Positions 1 through 9,048 are shown, counted from the stretch's first letter. The stretch is 64,000 nt of DNA from Putridiphycobacter sp965230485 (GCA_965230485.1 CBDDLA010000001.1:3472001-3536000), one strand, 5' to 3'. Notes: a model not told the origin generated them from the letters alone. Translations and numbers: made by a program.

Positions 1-11
1 TAAACTATAAA

Positions 12-1142
12 ATGAAAAATTTAATCATATTATTCTCATTTGGACTTTTGTTTGTATCATGCGGTGCTCCAGAGGTATCCTCGCTTGATGAACTTATAGC
101 CAAACAAGATTCACTTAAATCAGCATTAACTATGGTCAATTCTCAAATAGCTGAATTGGATACAACCAAAGAGGAGGTGTTATTGCTAGTTACATCTACG
201 CTGGTAGAAAAAAAGAACTTTAGTCATAAAATTGAACTTCAGGGACAGGTTGAAACCGACCAGGATGTTTTGATTAATTCTGAGGCTGCAGGTGTTATTA
301 AAAACATTCATGTCAAAGAAGGTCAAAAAGTGAGTAAGGGACAAGTGTTGTTTACAATCGATTCAGAAATCCTTCAATCAAATATTGAAGAGTTGAAAGC
401 TAGTCTTGAAATGGCAGACTATATGTTGAACAAGCAAATGTCGTTAAATGCGCAAGGATTAGGGACTGAAATTGAATTGGAGCAAGCTAAAAATCAAAAG
501 AAATCGCTTGAACGTAAATTGAGTACGCTTAATTCTCAAAAAGGGAAAACACAAGTTCGAGCGCCGTTTTCAGGTGTCATTGATGAGATCTTTCCTAACC
601 TCGGAGAAATGGGATCACCGCAGATGCCATTAGCTAGATTGGTGAACAACAAAAACGTTAGGGTAACGGCTAGCGTCGCAGAGTCTCATCTGGCAAATGT
701 TAAATTGGGGACAGCAGTAGATATTATTTTCCCTAATTACGATAATAAGACCATTAACTCTAAGATCAGTTACGTTGGAAACTATATTGACCCAGTGAAC
801 AGAACATTTAGAATTCAAGTAGATATTAAGAATAACACTATGCTATTACCTAATCAACTTGCCAAAATTAAAGTGACAGATGCTGCCATTGACTCCGCAT
901 TGGTGATTAATTCTTTGGCTGTTTTGCAGGATCCGCTAAATAATAATTTTGTTTATAAAATGAAAGCTGCCAAAGGAGAAGACTTATATTCGCTTGAAAA
1001 GATTTACGTTGATGTTATTAAGTCTTATGACGGAGAATCAGTCATTGTTTCTCAGAAAGAGAATTCGATTTCTAATAATACAAGACTTGTACTAAGTGGT
1101 GCCAAAGGAATCACTGAATCAGACATTGTAAAAGCACAATAG
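12..1142 (+). CDS. RND efflux periplasmic adaptor lipoprotein (membrane fusion protein)
   Basis: This is the periplasmic adaptor that links an inner-membrane RND pump to an outer-membrane channel. The N-terminus is a lipoprotein signal with the lipobox Cys at residue 17 (FVSCG). A short coiled-coil stretch follows, then a split biotinyl-lipoyl half-motif (AAGVIKNIHVKEGQKVSKGQ), an alpha-helical hairpin of about 60 residues, the second lipoyl half (TQVRAPFSGVIDEIFPNLGE), and beta-barrel and membrane-proximal domains. At 376 residues it has the usual family length. It ends one base before the pump gene, so the two are almost certainly co-transcribed. An outer-membrane channel gene is not seen and may lie upstream of the window. 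The substrate cannot be read from the sequence. Confidence 0.93.
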   Translation: MKNLIILFSFGLLFVSCGAPEVSSLDELIAKQDSLKSALTMVNSQIAELDTTKEEVLLLVTSTLVEKKNFSHKIELQGQVETDQDVLINSEAAGVIKNIHVKEGQKVSKGQVLFTIDSEILQSNIEELKASLEMADYMLNKQMSLNAQGLGTEIELEQAKNQKKSLERKLSTLNSQKGKTQVRAPFSGVIDEIFPNLGEMGSPQMPLARLVNNKNVRVTASVAESHLANVKLGTAVDIIFPNYDNKTINSKISYVGNYIDPVNRTFRIQVDIKNNTMLLPNQLAKIKVTDAAIDSALVINSLAVLQDPLNNNFVYKMKAAKGEDLYSLEKIYVDVIKSYDGESVIVSQKENSISNNTRLVLSGAKGITESDIVKAQ

Positions 1143-1143
1143 A

Positions 1144-4100
1144 ATGGAAAATACTAAAAAACAGAAAGAATTTAAACTATCTAGTTGGGCCGTTGAAAAC
1201 AGAAAATCGGTCTATCTGTTGATAGCTATTATATTTATTGGCGGTTTGGGTGCATATACCAGTATGCCTAAGGAAAATTTTCCCGAACTTCAAATACCAG
1301 AAATTTATGTTGGTATTGCTTATCCAGGAAACTCTCCTGAAATTATTGCAGAAAAAATCTCCGAACCTATTGAAAAGGAACTAAATTCAATCAAAAATAT
1401 TGATGAGATCATATCAAATTCTGTAAATGGTTATACAACGATTCAGGCAAAGTTTACATTTGATATTAGTACTAAAGACGCTCTTCAGGAAGTAAAAGAT
1501 GCAGTAGATAAAGCAAGAGCGAAGAAAGAATTCCCTACTGATTTGCCGGTTGAGCCGAATATTTTTGAGATGGATATTTCTCAAATGCCAATTCTGAATA
1601 TTAATTTATCTGGCGATTTTTCAGTTCAGCAACTCAAGGAATACGCTGAGATTTTAGAAGATAAAATTGAAGATCTTCAAGAGATTTCTGAGGTGGATAT
1701 TAGAGGTATTCAAGAACAGGAAATGAAAATTGAGGTTGATCGATTCAAAGCTGAAGCAATGGATGTTTCTTTTCAAGACATTGAGACGGCCATTGCCCAA
1801 GAAAATCTAACTATGTCTGGTGGTGAAATCTTAGATGGAATTACCAATAGAACAGTTCAAATCGAGGGTGAGTTCGAAAATGCAGCTGAGATTAGGAATA
1901 TTATTGTTAAACAGGAAGATTATAAACCGGTATACCTTTATCAAGTAGCAGATGTCGCATTTACTGCAGCAGATACTTCATCTTTTGCCAGAGAGTACGG
2001 AAAAACTGTTGTCATGTTAGACGTGAAGAAAAGAGGTGGTGAAAACCTTTTAGATGCATCTGACAAAATTTTCGAAATTTTAGATAAAGTAAAGGAGCAA
2101 AAATTAATCCCCTCTGATTTAAGTGTATCAGTTACAAATGATCAATCTGATCAAACCAGAGAAATGGTTTCAAACCTCGAGAATTCTATTTATTTCGGAA
2201 TCTTATTGGTAGTTGGGGTATTGTTATTCTTCCTAGGTATAAGAAATGCATTATTTGTTGGGGTAGCTATTCCACTTTCAATGTTAATGTCATTTCTAAT
2301 TTTGAGTTCAATGGGAGTAACCCTGAATACCATGGTATTATTTTCATTGGTATTAGCCTTAGGAATGCTTGTAGATAATGGAATTGTAATTGTAGAAAAC
2401 ATTTATCGTTTGATGGATGAAGGCCTAGATTCTTTTGAGGCAGCCAAAAAAGGTGTAGGTGAGGTGGCTTGGCCAATTATTGCTTCTACTGCAACTACTT
2501 TAGCAGCATTTGTCCCGTTGGCATTATGGCCAGGGTTAATGGGAGAATTCATGAAATACCTTCCAATTACCTTGATTATTGTTTTAGGATCTTCATTATT
2601 CGTTGCCTTGATTATCAATCCTGTACTGACCGCAATGTACATGAAATTGGAAAGCGAGGATAATGGGAAAAGAAAATCTATTATTATTTCTTTGATATTG
2701 ATAGGTTTAGGAGCTTTAATCCTTGCAGGAAGTACAGTTTGGGGTAACGTTTTCATTTTGATTGGATTAATTATTCTATTCAATATTTTTGCGCTTTCCC
2801 CAATGACAAAATGGTTTCAGACTAAATTCTTACCCGTACTGGAAAGAATTTATGAAAAGGTACTATCAAAAAGTTTATCAAAAAGAAGACCTATTTTAGT
2901 ATTCTTTGGAACCATTGGGTTATTAATATTTTCGGCAATTTTAATTGGTATTTTCACACCAAAGACTTTATTTTTTCCTGAAAATCAACCTAAGTACGTC
3001 AACGTTTTTATTGAACATCCAATAGGTACAGATATTAACGTGACTAATCAAACTACACTTCAGATAGAAGATATGTTGATGAATGATATTTTGAAAAAGG
3101 AGATTAATGATACTGTAGGAGAAGAAGTTCATGAACGAATTATCCAGTCAATTATCGCACAAGTAGGAGAAGGGGCTAGTGATCCAGCACAGGGAGTGGT
3201 AATGGGTAATACACCTAATAAAGGTCGTATTGCTATTAACTTTGCAGAATTTAAGCATAGAGATAGTATTCCGCACACTTCTGCATTGATGAAAAATATA
3301 AGCGAGGGGCTTAAGAATAAATTTCCGGCAGATGTCAAAATTGTAGTTGACAAAAATCAGGATGGACCTCCGCAAGGTGCACCAATCAGTATTGAAGTAT
3401 TTGGAGATAAAGAATATACGGATTTAATTCAAGAAGCTGATTTGATTAGGAATTACTTAGATCGTAAAAATGTATACGGTGTTGAGAAATTGAAATTAAA
3501 TGTTGAACGTGGTAAACCAGAGCTGAATATTGAAATTGATCGAGAAAAAGCCAGACTATTTAATACTTCAACGGGTCAAATTGCTTCTGCGATTAGAACC
3601 TCAATATTTGGTAAGGATATTTCAACATTTAAGGATGGGGATGACATCTACGATGTGAATTTGCGATTCAACAAAACCGATAGAAATAATATTGACGTTC
3701 TTTTAGATCAGAAGTTAATTTTCAGAAACAACAAGGGTCAAATGCTGAGGATTCCTATTAGATCTTTAGTAAAGGAGCCTAAACCTACTAATACTTATAG
3801 TACTGTTGTGCATAAAGATTTGGTATCTGTTGTTACAATTGAATCTAATGTGACTGAAGGTGCTAATCCAAATGAAGTTGTACAAGAATTGAAGAATTTA
3901 CTGAATGATTATAAACTTGATGTTGGCATTGCAGATGGCGTTGAATACAATTTTACTGGACAGCAAGAAGAACAAGCTAAAGAAATGGAATTTTTGGGAT
4001 CGGCCCTTGGTATTGCCGTATTTTTAATTCTATTGATTATTGTAAGTCAATTTAATTCATTTTCAGCTTCAGTGATTATTTTATTTGCGGTAGTATTTAG

Positions 4101-4620
4101 TCTGATTGGCGTTTTACTTGGTTTAGTTGTATTCCAAATGGAATTTATTATCATTATGACAATGATCGGAATCATCTCACTGGCAGGTGTGGTTGTAAAC
4201 AATGCCATTGTACTAATTGACTATACCAATTTGCTAAGGAAAAGAAAACGTAAAGAATTAGGCTTAACAGAGTTTGAGCAGTTACCAATGCCAGAGGTCA
4301 TTAATTCTATTGTTCAGGCTGGTAAAACCAGATTAAGACCAGTATTGTTGACAGCTATTACAACCGTTCTTGGTCTATTGCCTTTAGCAACTGGTTTTAA
4401 TATAGATTTTGCTGGATTGTTAACATCTTACGATCCTGACATCTATATTGGAGGAGATAATACCATATTTTTTGGACCAATGTCATGGACTATTATTTTT
4501 GGACTATCATTTGCTACATTTCTGACGTTGGTAGTTATACCAATTATGTACTTGCTATTTTATCGATTAAAAGTTTGGTTATTTAAAGTATTTGGTGCTA
4601 AAATGAGATCAAATATCTAA
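1144..4620 (+). CDS. RND family efflux transporter, inner-membrane pump (AcrB/MexB superfamily)
   Basis: This is a 1158-residue proton-driven efflux pump of the RND superfamily. It has TM1 near residues 21-40 followed by a large periplasmic porter domain, a TM block around residues 345-500, an extra hydrophobic insertion around 515-560, a second periplasmic loop, and a final TM block from about 950. The TM4 motif reads ALGMLVDNGIVIVEN, where AcrB has an Asp-Asp pair; here the second Asp is Asn. The TM10-like motif AGVVVNNAIVLIDY is conserved. The gene starts one base after the adaptor stop. It is longer than typical AcrB (about 1050 residues) because of loop insertions. Substrate unknown. Confidence 0.94.
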   Translation: MENTKKQKEFKLSSWAVENRKSVYLLIAIIFIGGLGAYTSMPKENFPELQIPEIYVGIAYPGNSPEIIAEKISEPIEKELNSIKNIDEIISNSVNGYTTIQAKFTFDISTKDALQEVKDAVDKARAKKEFPTDLPVEPNIFEMDISQMPILNINLSGDFSVQQLKEYAEILEDKIEDLQEISEVDIRGIQEQEMKIEVDRFKAEAMDVSFQDIETAIAQENLTMSGGEILDGITNRTVQIEGEFENAAEIRNIIVKQEDYKPVYLYQVADVAFTAADTSSFAREYGKTVVMLDVKKRGGENLLDASDKIFEILDKVKEQKLIPSDLSVSVTNDQSDQTREMVSNLENSIYFGILLVVGVLLFFLGIRNALFVGVAIPLSMLMSFLILSSMGVTLNTMVLFSLVLALGMLVDNGIVIVENIYRLMDEGLDSFEAAKKGVGEVAWPIIASTATTLAAFVPLALWPGLMGEFMKYLPITLIIVLGSSLFVALIINPVLTAMYMKLESEDNGKRKSIIISLILIGLGALILAGSTVWGNVFILIGLIILFNIFALSPMTKWFQTKFLPVLERIYEKVLSKSLSKRRPILVFFGTIGLLIFSAILIGIFTPKTLFFPENQPKYVNVFIEHPIGTDINVTNQTTLQIEDMLMNDILKKEINDTVGEEVHERIIQSIIAQVGEGASDPAQGVVMGNTPNKGRIAINFAEFKHRDSIPHTSALMKNISEGLKNKFPADVKIVVDKNQDGPPQGAPISIEVFGDKEYTDLIQEADLIRNYLDRKNVYGVEKLKLNVERGKPELNIEIDREKARLFNTSTGQIASAIRTSIFGKDISTFKDGDDIYDVNLRFNKTDRNNIDVLLDQKLIFRNNKGQMLRIPIRSLVKEPKPTNTYSTVVHKDLVSVVTIESNVTEGANPNEVVQELKNLLNDYKLDVGIADGVEYNFTGQQEEQAKEMEFLGSALGIAVFLILLIIVSQFNSFSASVIILFAVVFSLIGVLLGLVVFQMEFIIIMTMIGIISLAGVVVNNAIVLIDYTNLLRKRKRKELGLTEFEQLPMPEVINSIVQAGKTRLRPVLLTAITTVLGLLPLATGFNIDFAGLLTSYDPDIYIGGDNTIFFGPMSWTIIFGLSFATFLTLVVIPIMYLLFYRLKVWLFKVFGAKMRSNI

Positions 4621-4644
4621 TCTTTCATCCTAATGTAATTAGAT

Positions 4645-4680
4645 AAAAGCGGCGATTGAATATTCAATCGCCGCTTTTTT
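4645..4680 (+). terminator. Rho-independent terminator of the RND operon
   Basis: This is a perfect inverted repeat, AAAAGCGGCGATTGAAT followed by its complement, with six T residues at the end. It lies 25 bases after the pump stop codon. The GC-rich stem base and the T tract make it one of the clearest terminators in the window. It also marks the left edge of the accessory region. Confidence 0.93.
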
Positions 4681-4750
4681 GTTGCTTGTATTTTAAGTCA
4701 ATTTTGTATTAGCAAAGCTACTTATAAAATCCTTTTTGCAATATTATTTA

Positions 4751-4780
4751 TTGCAAATGCAATAAATTTTTATACATTTG
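4751..4780 (+). promoter_or_regulatory. Bacteroidota-type promoter (TTG-N19-TACATTTG)
   Basis: TTG at 4751-4753 is followed by exactly 19 bases and then TACATTTG at 4773-4780. This matches the known Bacteroidota primary-sigma promoter, TTTG near -33 and TAnnTTTG near -7. The predicted transcription start is near 4787, about 440 bases before the first start codon, which implies a very long untranslated leader. Confidence 0.6.
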
Positions 4781-4786
4781 TGATTA

Positions 4787-5230
4787 CTATTCAAGTACAT
4801 ACAGGATTTTATTGAATGTATTAACATCCTTGAACGGTAAAGTATAAAACGTATAAACATATCATATGATAAGGAAATAGATACAAACATATAATATAGA
4901 TACAACTGTATTACTATAATTTTTTGAATAGAAAACGATCAAACTAAAAGCAAGAAAATTATAAGTAAAACATCCCTAAAGGGGTGGCTCTTGCTTATTC
5001 TTGCGCAGGCACTTGGTCGTGCCTCTATTCAAAATAGTAAATGTTCCACCCCCTATTTTTTCAAAAATGAGGTGGCAATCATAACAAAAGATCAATTGAG
5101 AAGTGAAAAGCCATCTATCTTTTATAGACATTACTAAAATCTTCACTGAGTCGCAAAAAAATCTTTTTGAAGGAGAAGAAAAAGACCTGAACACTCCGAA
5201 AAACGAAGTAGGGCAACTAAAATTAAAAAC
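4787..5230 (+). promoter_or_regulatory. Long leader with candidate structured RNA, no gene seen
   Basis: I see no credible protein gene here; the one open frame on the opposite strand has unconvincing composition. The leader can fold. GGGGTGG at 4981-4987 is fully complementary to CCACCCC at 5046-5052, and this closing helix encloses two small hairpins: AGGCAC/GTGCCT (5007-5012 with 5019-5024) and CTATT/AATAG (5025-5029 with 5033-5037). CCACC at 5046-5050 can pair instead with GGTGG at 5071-5075, so two structures exclude each other. A further hairpin, TCTAT/ATAGA, sits at 5114-5128. The folding is seen by eye only, and a regulatory role for the lipoprotein genes downstream is inference. Confidence 0.35.
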
Positions 5231-5737
5231 ATGAAAATTAGAAAATTAATAATGCTTTTAGCATTAGTAGGAGTTGTTTTTTCTTGTCAAAAAGAGGTAA
5301 TAACTCAGGAAAAACAATCGGATGAGAATGAAAATATTACCGGTCCGTCATCTGATATTGCAAAGAAAGCAGGCGGCTTGAGAATTTTAGTGGAGATAAA
5401 GAATGCTGAAACTGGTGAATCGCATGGACTTACCTGCTTATCTAGTGGTGGAAATTGTGGGCCTACCATAGAGGTTACTGGCGGATCTTTACCTGTAATT
5501 TTGGATTATATTTACCTGGCAGCTGATAATAACAATAATACTGCTATTGTTAATTTGTTTAATACAAATCAAACTGCTCTTGGGAATATTTTCAGTAGTG
5601 CAACAATTAATGATGTTATAAATGGTGATTTAATAGTGACTAAACACCCTGATGCTAACGGTGATCCCATAGTTTACCTCTTGTTTACAGAAGTATTGAC
5701 TGGAGTAGTTGCTTACGCACAACCAATTAACCTTTAA
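5231..5737 (+). CDS. Small lipoprotein, first of a twin pair
   Basis: This is a 168-residue predicted lipoprotein of unknown function. The signal peptide ends in FSC with the lipobox Cys at residue 19. The mature part has a conserved block with two cysteines, LTCLSSGGNCGPTIEVTGG, then an Asn-rich stretch and a final segment with the pattern INDVINGDLIVT. The next gene encodes a protein of exactly the same length with the matching blocks (C-x-x-SGG-x-C, TIYVTG, VQEVIDGNYTV), so the two are diverged tandem duplicates. The paired cysteines may form a disulfide in the periplasm or on the surface. It is the first gene after the long leader and is 9 bases from its twin. Confidence 0.75.
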   Translation: MKIRKLIMLLALVGVVFSCQKEVITQEKQSDENENITGPSSDIAKKAGGLRILVEIKNAETGESHGLTCLSSGGNCGPTIEVTGGSLPVILDYIYLAADNNNNTAIVNLFNTNQTALGNIFSSATINDVINGDLIVTKHPDANGDPIVYLLFTEVLTGVVAYAQPINL

Positions 5738-5746
5738 ATAATTAAT

Positions 5747-6253
5747 ATGAAGAATTTAAGTCTAAGTGCAAGTTTTATCGTTTGCCTCTTTTTTATATCA
5801 TGCAAAAAAGAAGCGACTGATATAAGTAATACTAATGTTACTATTGATAACAGTGATCTATCTACTAGTGCGTTTAATGATCAATATATTGCTAAACCAA
5901 GCATGCAAACCCTTTATGTTGCCTATAACTTCCATACTGGTGAAGTTGTTGACGCCAGGTGCCTTGATCCAAGCGGTGGATGTTTTCACACCATTTACGT
6001 TACAGGATTTACACCAACCCTAGATATTATTGATGGAAATAATATTGTAAACATCAGAACATGGTTCAATAATAATGAACCATACTTAGACGGTGTTTTT
6101 GATCCTTCAACCGTTCAGGAGGTAATTGATGGTAATTATACCGTTAGTAATTTAGGTGTATTTGATAAGGATGGGGTAGATGCAGCCTATATTCAATTTT
6201 TTGATGAGAATGGTGATTTGGTATCCACAAATCCGGTAGAAGTTAGTAGCTAA
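5747..6253 (+). CDS. Small lipoprotein, second of a twin pair
   Basis: This is a 168-residue predicted lipoprotein (lipobox FISC, Cys at residue 19), paralogous to its upstream neighbour. Shared blocks are ARCLDPSGGCFHTIYVTG, with two cysteines close together, and VQEVIDGNYTVSNLG. The middle of the protein differs, so the duplication is old. I do not recognise a named family. The gene lies 9 bases after the first twin and is followed by a strong hairpin that may end or weaken transcription before the beta-propeller genes. The cysteine pair and the thioredoxin-like genes downstream suggest, as inference only, that these lipoproteins carry disulfides handled by those genes. Confidence 0.75.
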   Translation: MKNLSLSASFIVCLFFISCKKEATDISNTNVTIDNSDLSTSAFNDQYIAKPSMQTLYVAYNFHTGEVVDARCLDPSGGCFHTIYVTGFTPTLDIIDGNNIVNIRTWFNNNEPYLDGVFDPSTVQEVIDGNYTVSNLGVFDKDGVDAAYIQFFDENGDLVSTNPVEVSS

Positions 6254-6264
6254 TTTTAATTTAC

Positions 6265-6297
6265 AATTTACCCTGAGTTTTACCCTCAGGGTAAATT
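6265..6297 (+). terminator. Perfect 13-bp hairpin before the propeller genes (terminator or attenuator)
   Basis: AATTTACCCTGAG at 6265-6277 pairs perfectly with 6285-6297, with a 7-base loop. The T tract after it is short and broken, and the next start codon is only 14 bases away. It may therefore be a partial terminator that lowers expression of downstream genes, or an mRNA-stabilising stem, rather than a full stop. Confidence 0.6.
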
Positions 6298-6310
6298 TAT
6301 TGCAATAAAT

Positions 6311-7471
6311 ATGAATAAATACTTTGTCTTAGTAATTAGCATCACCCTAATTTTAACCGCCTCTTCCTGTCAAAGCCAAAACGACACAAGACACTTAAAG
6401 CCTATTGGTGAAAAAGAGTATGTTAATGGTTTTAAAGGGACTAGTAAGTATAAAGTGATTAAAGGTGTTGAATATATTTGTCATTCAGAATTAGTTACCC
6501 ATAAAAAAATTATTGGTGAATCATTAGATGGTTCTAAAATTTATAATATCGATTTAAAGCCAGTTTTTGAGATGTTTGGACCAATAGGTGCAGTAGATAT
6601 TCTTGATTGGGATAACATATATGTGATGCCGCATTATTCAACATATATTGTATTAATTGATGGAAACGGTATGTTTAAGCGAAAAATTGATTTAAGTCGA
6701 TTTATTCAGCAAGATGAATATTACGAGTTAATGAGTTTTAAAGGAGAATTTATTTTTAAGGATACAAGCATGATTTTTTGTCTTGATGTAGAACCACAAA
6801 AATTGACTGAACGCTATGATAAGGTACTTGCCAGAGATAGCGTTATTCGTAAAATGCCGATTTTTATTAAAATAGATAATTTCATGAAGGACTCTTTAGT
6901 TTGCCATTTAGGGGCTGAAGACCTTTATCCAAGATTTTCTACGGAAAACATTTTAACGGTAGAGCCAAAACAATACCGTTTTGTAAATGATCAAATAATT
7001 TTTACAAGTATGTATTCCGATTCAATTTATATCATTAATTCAAAAACACTAAAAGTGGCCAAAGCCATTAAAATCCATTCAAAGTATACCGGTTTAATTA
7101 TCGACCATTTGACAAGAGAAGATGTAGAAAACTCATCTACCCTGTCATTAACCTATAATAGTTATACCAACGGATATATTAGCAATGTTGTTTACGATCA
7201 ATTGAGTCATCATTATTTAGTATTGGTGGCGCATAAACCCAAAAATACAATTGCAGAAATTATGAGTGGTAGTCATTCAAGGAGCGGATGTTCTGTTATT
7301 GTTTTAGATAGCCTTTTTAATCAAATTGATGAGATAAAACTAGATGAACAAAAATACAATACGCATTGCCTATCAACCTCAAAAGGACTATACCTAGCCT
7401 CAAATTCTATGCATTCTAACGATTCCAACTATTACGAAAAATACAATTATACCCTTTTTAAATATGAGTAA
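6311..7471 (+). CDS. Lipoprotein, probable beta-propeller fold, first of a pair
   Basis: This is a 386-residue lipoprotein (lipobox ASSC, Cys at residue 20). Repeated beta-strand patterns such as GAVDILDWDNIYVMP, YIVLIDGNGMFKRKIDLS and DSIYIINSKTLKVAKAI resemble the six-bladed propeller lipoproteins of Bacteroidota (DUF4221-like); I assign this by pattern, not by search. It is clearly paralogous to the next gene: DSLVCHLG, LYPRF versus LYQRF, SDSIYIIN versus TDSIYIIN, and a shared C-terminus ending in KYE. The two genes overlap by 8 bases. The role is unknown; it could bind a surface ligand. Confidence 0.75.
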   Translation: MNKYFVLVISITLILTASSCQSQNDTRHLKPIGEKEYVNGFKGTSKYKVIKGVEYICHSELVTHKKIIGESLDGSKIYNIDLKPVFEMFGPIGAVDILDWDNIYVMPHYSTYIVLIDGNGMFKRKIDLSRFIQQDEYYELMSFKGEFIFKDTSMIFCLDVEPQKLTERYDKVLARDSVIRKMPIFIKIDNFMKDSLVCHLGAEDLYPRFSTENILTVEPKQYRFVNDQIIFTSMYSDSIYIINSKTLKVAKAIKIHSKYTGLIIDHLTREDVENSSTLSLTYNSYTNGYISNVVYDQLSHHYLVLVAHKPKNTIAEIMSGSHSRSGCSVIVLDSLFNQIDEIKLDEQKYNTHCLSTSKGLYLASNSMHSNDSNYYEKYNYTLFKYE

Positions 7472-8609
7472 ACAGATCATTTTATTGTATTGCATGGTCA
7501 TCCTTTTGTTACCAATGTCGTGCAGTCATAATTCTGTAACCAGAACATTGAAACGAATTAAGAAAGTTTCTGTTTTGTCGGAAGGCATGCAAAGATACAG
7601 TTGCTTTAATTTAAATAACAAGGATTATATATGCCACTATGATTTTGTGACTAAAAAAAAGATATTAGTACAATCTTTAGATGGTATTGAGAAGTATAGC
7701 ATAGATTTAAAAAATGTAATACAAAAAGGACATCAAATAATCGCATTTGATATTATTGACTCAAATAATATTATTGTAGTACCATCATACGCTAAATGGT
7801 TTTTCATAATAGATAGAAAGGGTAATATTAAGAAAAAAATTGACATGTCATTCGTTCTATCAGAACCGAAAGACTATCGAATTTCTTATGCTATTAATAA
7901 TCACATTGTATTTAATGATACTTCTTTGCTATTTCCCATTGAGTTCACAATGAATAATATTCCTGATTCATTGACAGCAGATCCGAGCGCATACAACAAA
8001 GCCCGCTACAAAGCGGCAAGGTTATTGAAAATCGATAATTTTTACAGTGATTCACTCGTTTGCCATTTAGGAGGAGGAGACTTATATCAAAGATTTACTG
8101 CTGAAGATGTAATATCTATTGAAAGCCCTAATTATCAATTTGTAAATGAAAAGATTTTTTTCTCAAGTTCATATACTGATTCTATTTATATCATTAATCA
8201 AAAGACGTTACAAGCTCTTAAGGGTATAAAAATCAAGTCGAAACATACTGACTTAATTATCAATCATGTGACTGGTGAGCAAGTGATGAATTCAAATGAA
8301 AACCTATTAACCTATAATAGTTTTACAGATGGTCATATTATTAATTATACCTATGATCATCTAAGCCATCATTACTTAGTCACCCTGTTTCATAAACCAG
8401 ATCAGACTGAAGATATATATTCAGCAGTTATCGGTCATTCAATTGCAGTTTTAGATAGTAGTTTTACTCAAATTGATGAAATAGAAATTGATTATAAAAC
8501 GTATTCGCCGTTATGCTATGCATCACGTAAAGGTATTTATTTGGGTACTAAGACTAAAACCAATAGCAGAAATGATAACACTGCCTTAACATTGCTTAAG
8601 TATGAATAG
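7464..8609 (+). CDS. Lipoprotein, probable beta-propeller fold, second of a pair
   Basis: This is a 381-residue lipoprotein (lipobox PMSC, Cys at residue 20) and a tandem paralogue of the gene before it. Conserved blocks include KKILVQSLDG, DSLVCHLGGGDLYQRF, DSIYIINQKTLQALKGIK and LSHHYLVTLFHKP. Both genes end in a KYE-stop whose bases contain the start codon of the next gene, so the 8-base overlap was duplicated together with the gene. This points to tight translational coupling through three genes. Function unknown. Confidence 0.75.
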   Translation: MSKQIILLYCMVILLLPMSCSHNSVTRTLKRIKKVSVLSEGMQRYSCFNLNNKDYICHYDFVTKKKILVQSLDGIEKYSIDLKNVIQKGHQIIAFDIIDSNNIIVVPSYAKWFFIIDRKGNIKKKIDMSFVLSEPKDYRISYAINNHIVFNDTSLLFPIEFTMNNIPDSLTADPSAYNKARYKAARLLKIDNFYSDSLVCHLGGGDLYQRFTAEDVISIESPNYQFVNEKIFFSSSYTDSIYIINQKTLQALKGIKIKSKHTDLIINHVTGEQVMNSNENLLTYNSFTDGHIINYTYDHLSHHYLVTLFHKPDQTEDIYSAVIGHSIAVLDSSFTQIDEIEIDYKTYSPLCYASRKGIYLGTKTKTNSRNDNTALTLLKYE

Positions 8610-9048
8610 ATTTTCTTTAATACTATTATTGATTCTAGCAGCTTGTCAATCTCCAAGTCAATATCAAAAAGTTGATGATTTTTTAAGCTCAATTAATCCT
8701 GATATTAATTTAAAGGATTACAAAAGTGTGGTTGTTATTAATGAGAGGGGGTCATGTATTCATTGTAATGCAGCATTTAACACTGCTATTTCAAAATATA
8801 TTGATAGAACTGAGGTTCTTTTTGTAATATCAAGTTCAGGTAATCATATAGATATATCTCCATATTTACAAAACAAATACAGTAACATTGTACTTGACTA
8901 TGCAAACAATTTTTACAAGCTAGGATTGGTCAACCAGTGCGCAATTCTGATTCTTGAACACCAAAGAATAGATACAATTATTGATATTAAACTTGATAAT
9001 ATCCAAATGAGCTATGACTTCTTCAAAACTACTTTAGTGGAAAATTAA
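8602..9048 (+). CDS. Small lipoprotein with a CxxC motif, probably thioredoxin-like
   Basis: This is a 148-residue lipoprotein (lipobox LAAC, Cys at residue 15). A strand VVVINERGSCIHCNAAF places C52-I-H-C55 just after a beta strand and before a helix, as in thioredoxin-fold proteins. The following pattern (EVLFVISSSGNHIDISPYL) also fits that fold, but the usual cis-Pro loop is not obvious. It overlaps the preceding propeller gene by 8 bases. The likely place of action is the periplasmic face of a membrane, as a thiol-disulfide protein. This is a fold-level inference. Confidence 0.6.
   Translation: MNRFSLILLLILAACQSPSQYQKVDDFLSSINPDINLKDYKSVVVINERGSCIHCNAAFNTAISKYIDRTEVLFVISSSGNHIDISPYLQNKYSNIVLDYANNFYKLGLVNQCAILILEHQRIDTIIDIKLDNIQMSYDFFKTTLVEN

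Noticed and set aside
2403..2783. 126-codon open frame on the minus strand inside the RND pump gene
   Set aside because: It is fully inside a well-supported gene and mirrors its hydrophobic codons.
4976..5194. 72-codon open frame on the minus strand in the long leader
   Set aside because: No ribosome binding site, unconvincing composition, no recognisable domain, and it lies across the predicted RNA structure.
5231..6253. Peptide (bacteriocin or RiPP-like) precursors, considered because of the SGG-Cys blocks
   Set aside because: Both products have complete lipoprotein signals and long mature parts, and no modification or peptidase-exporter gene is adjacent.
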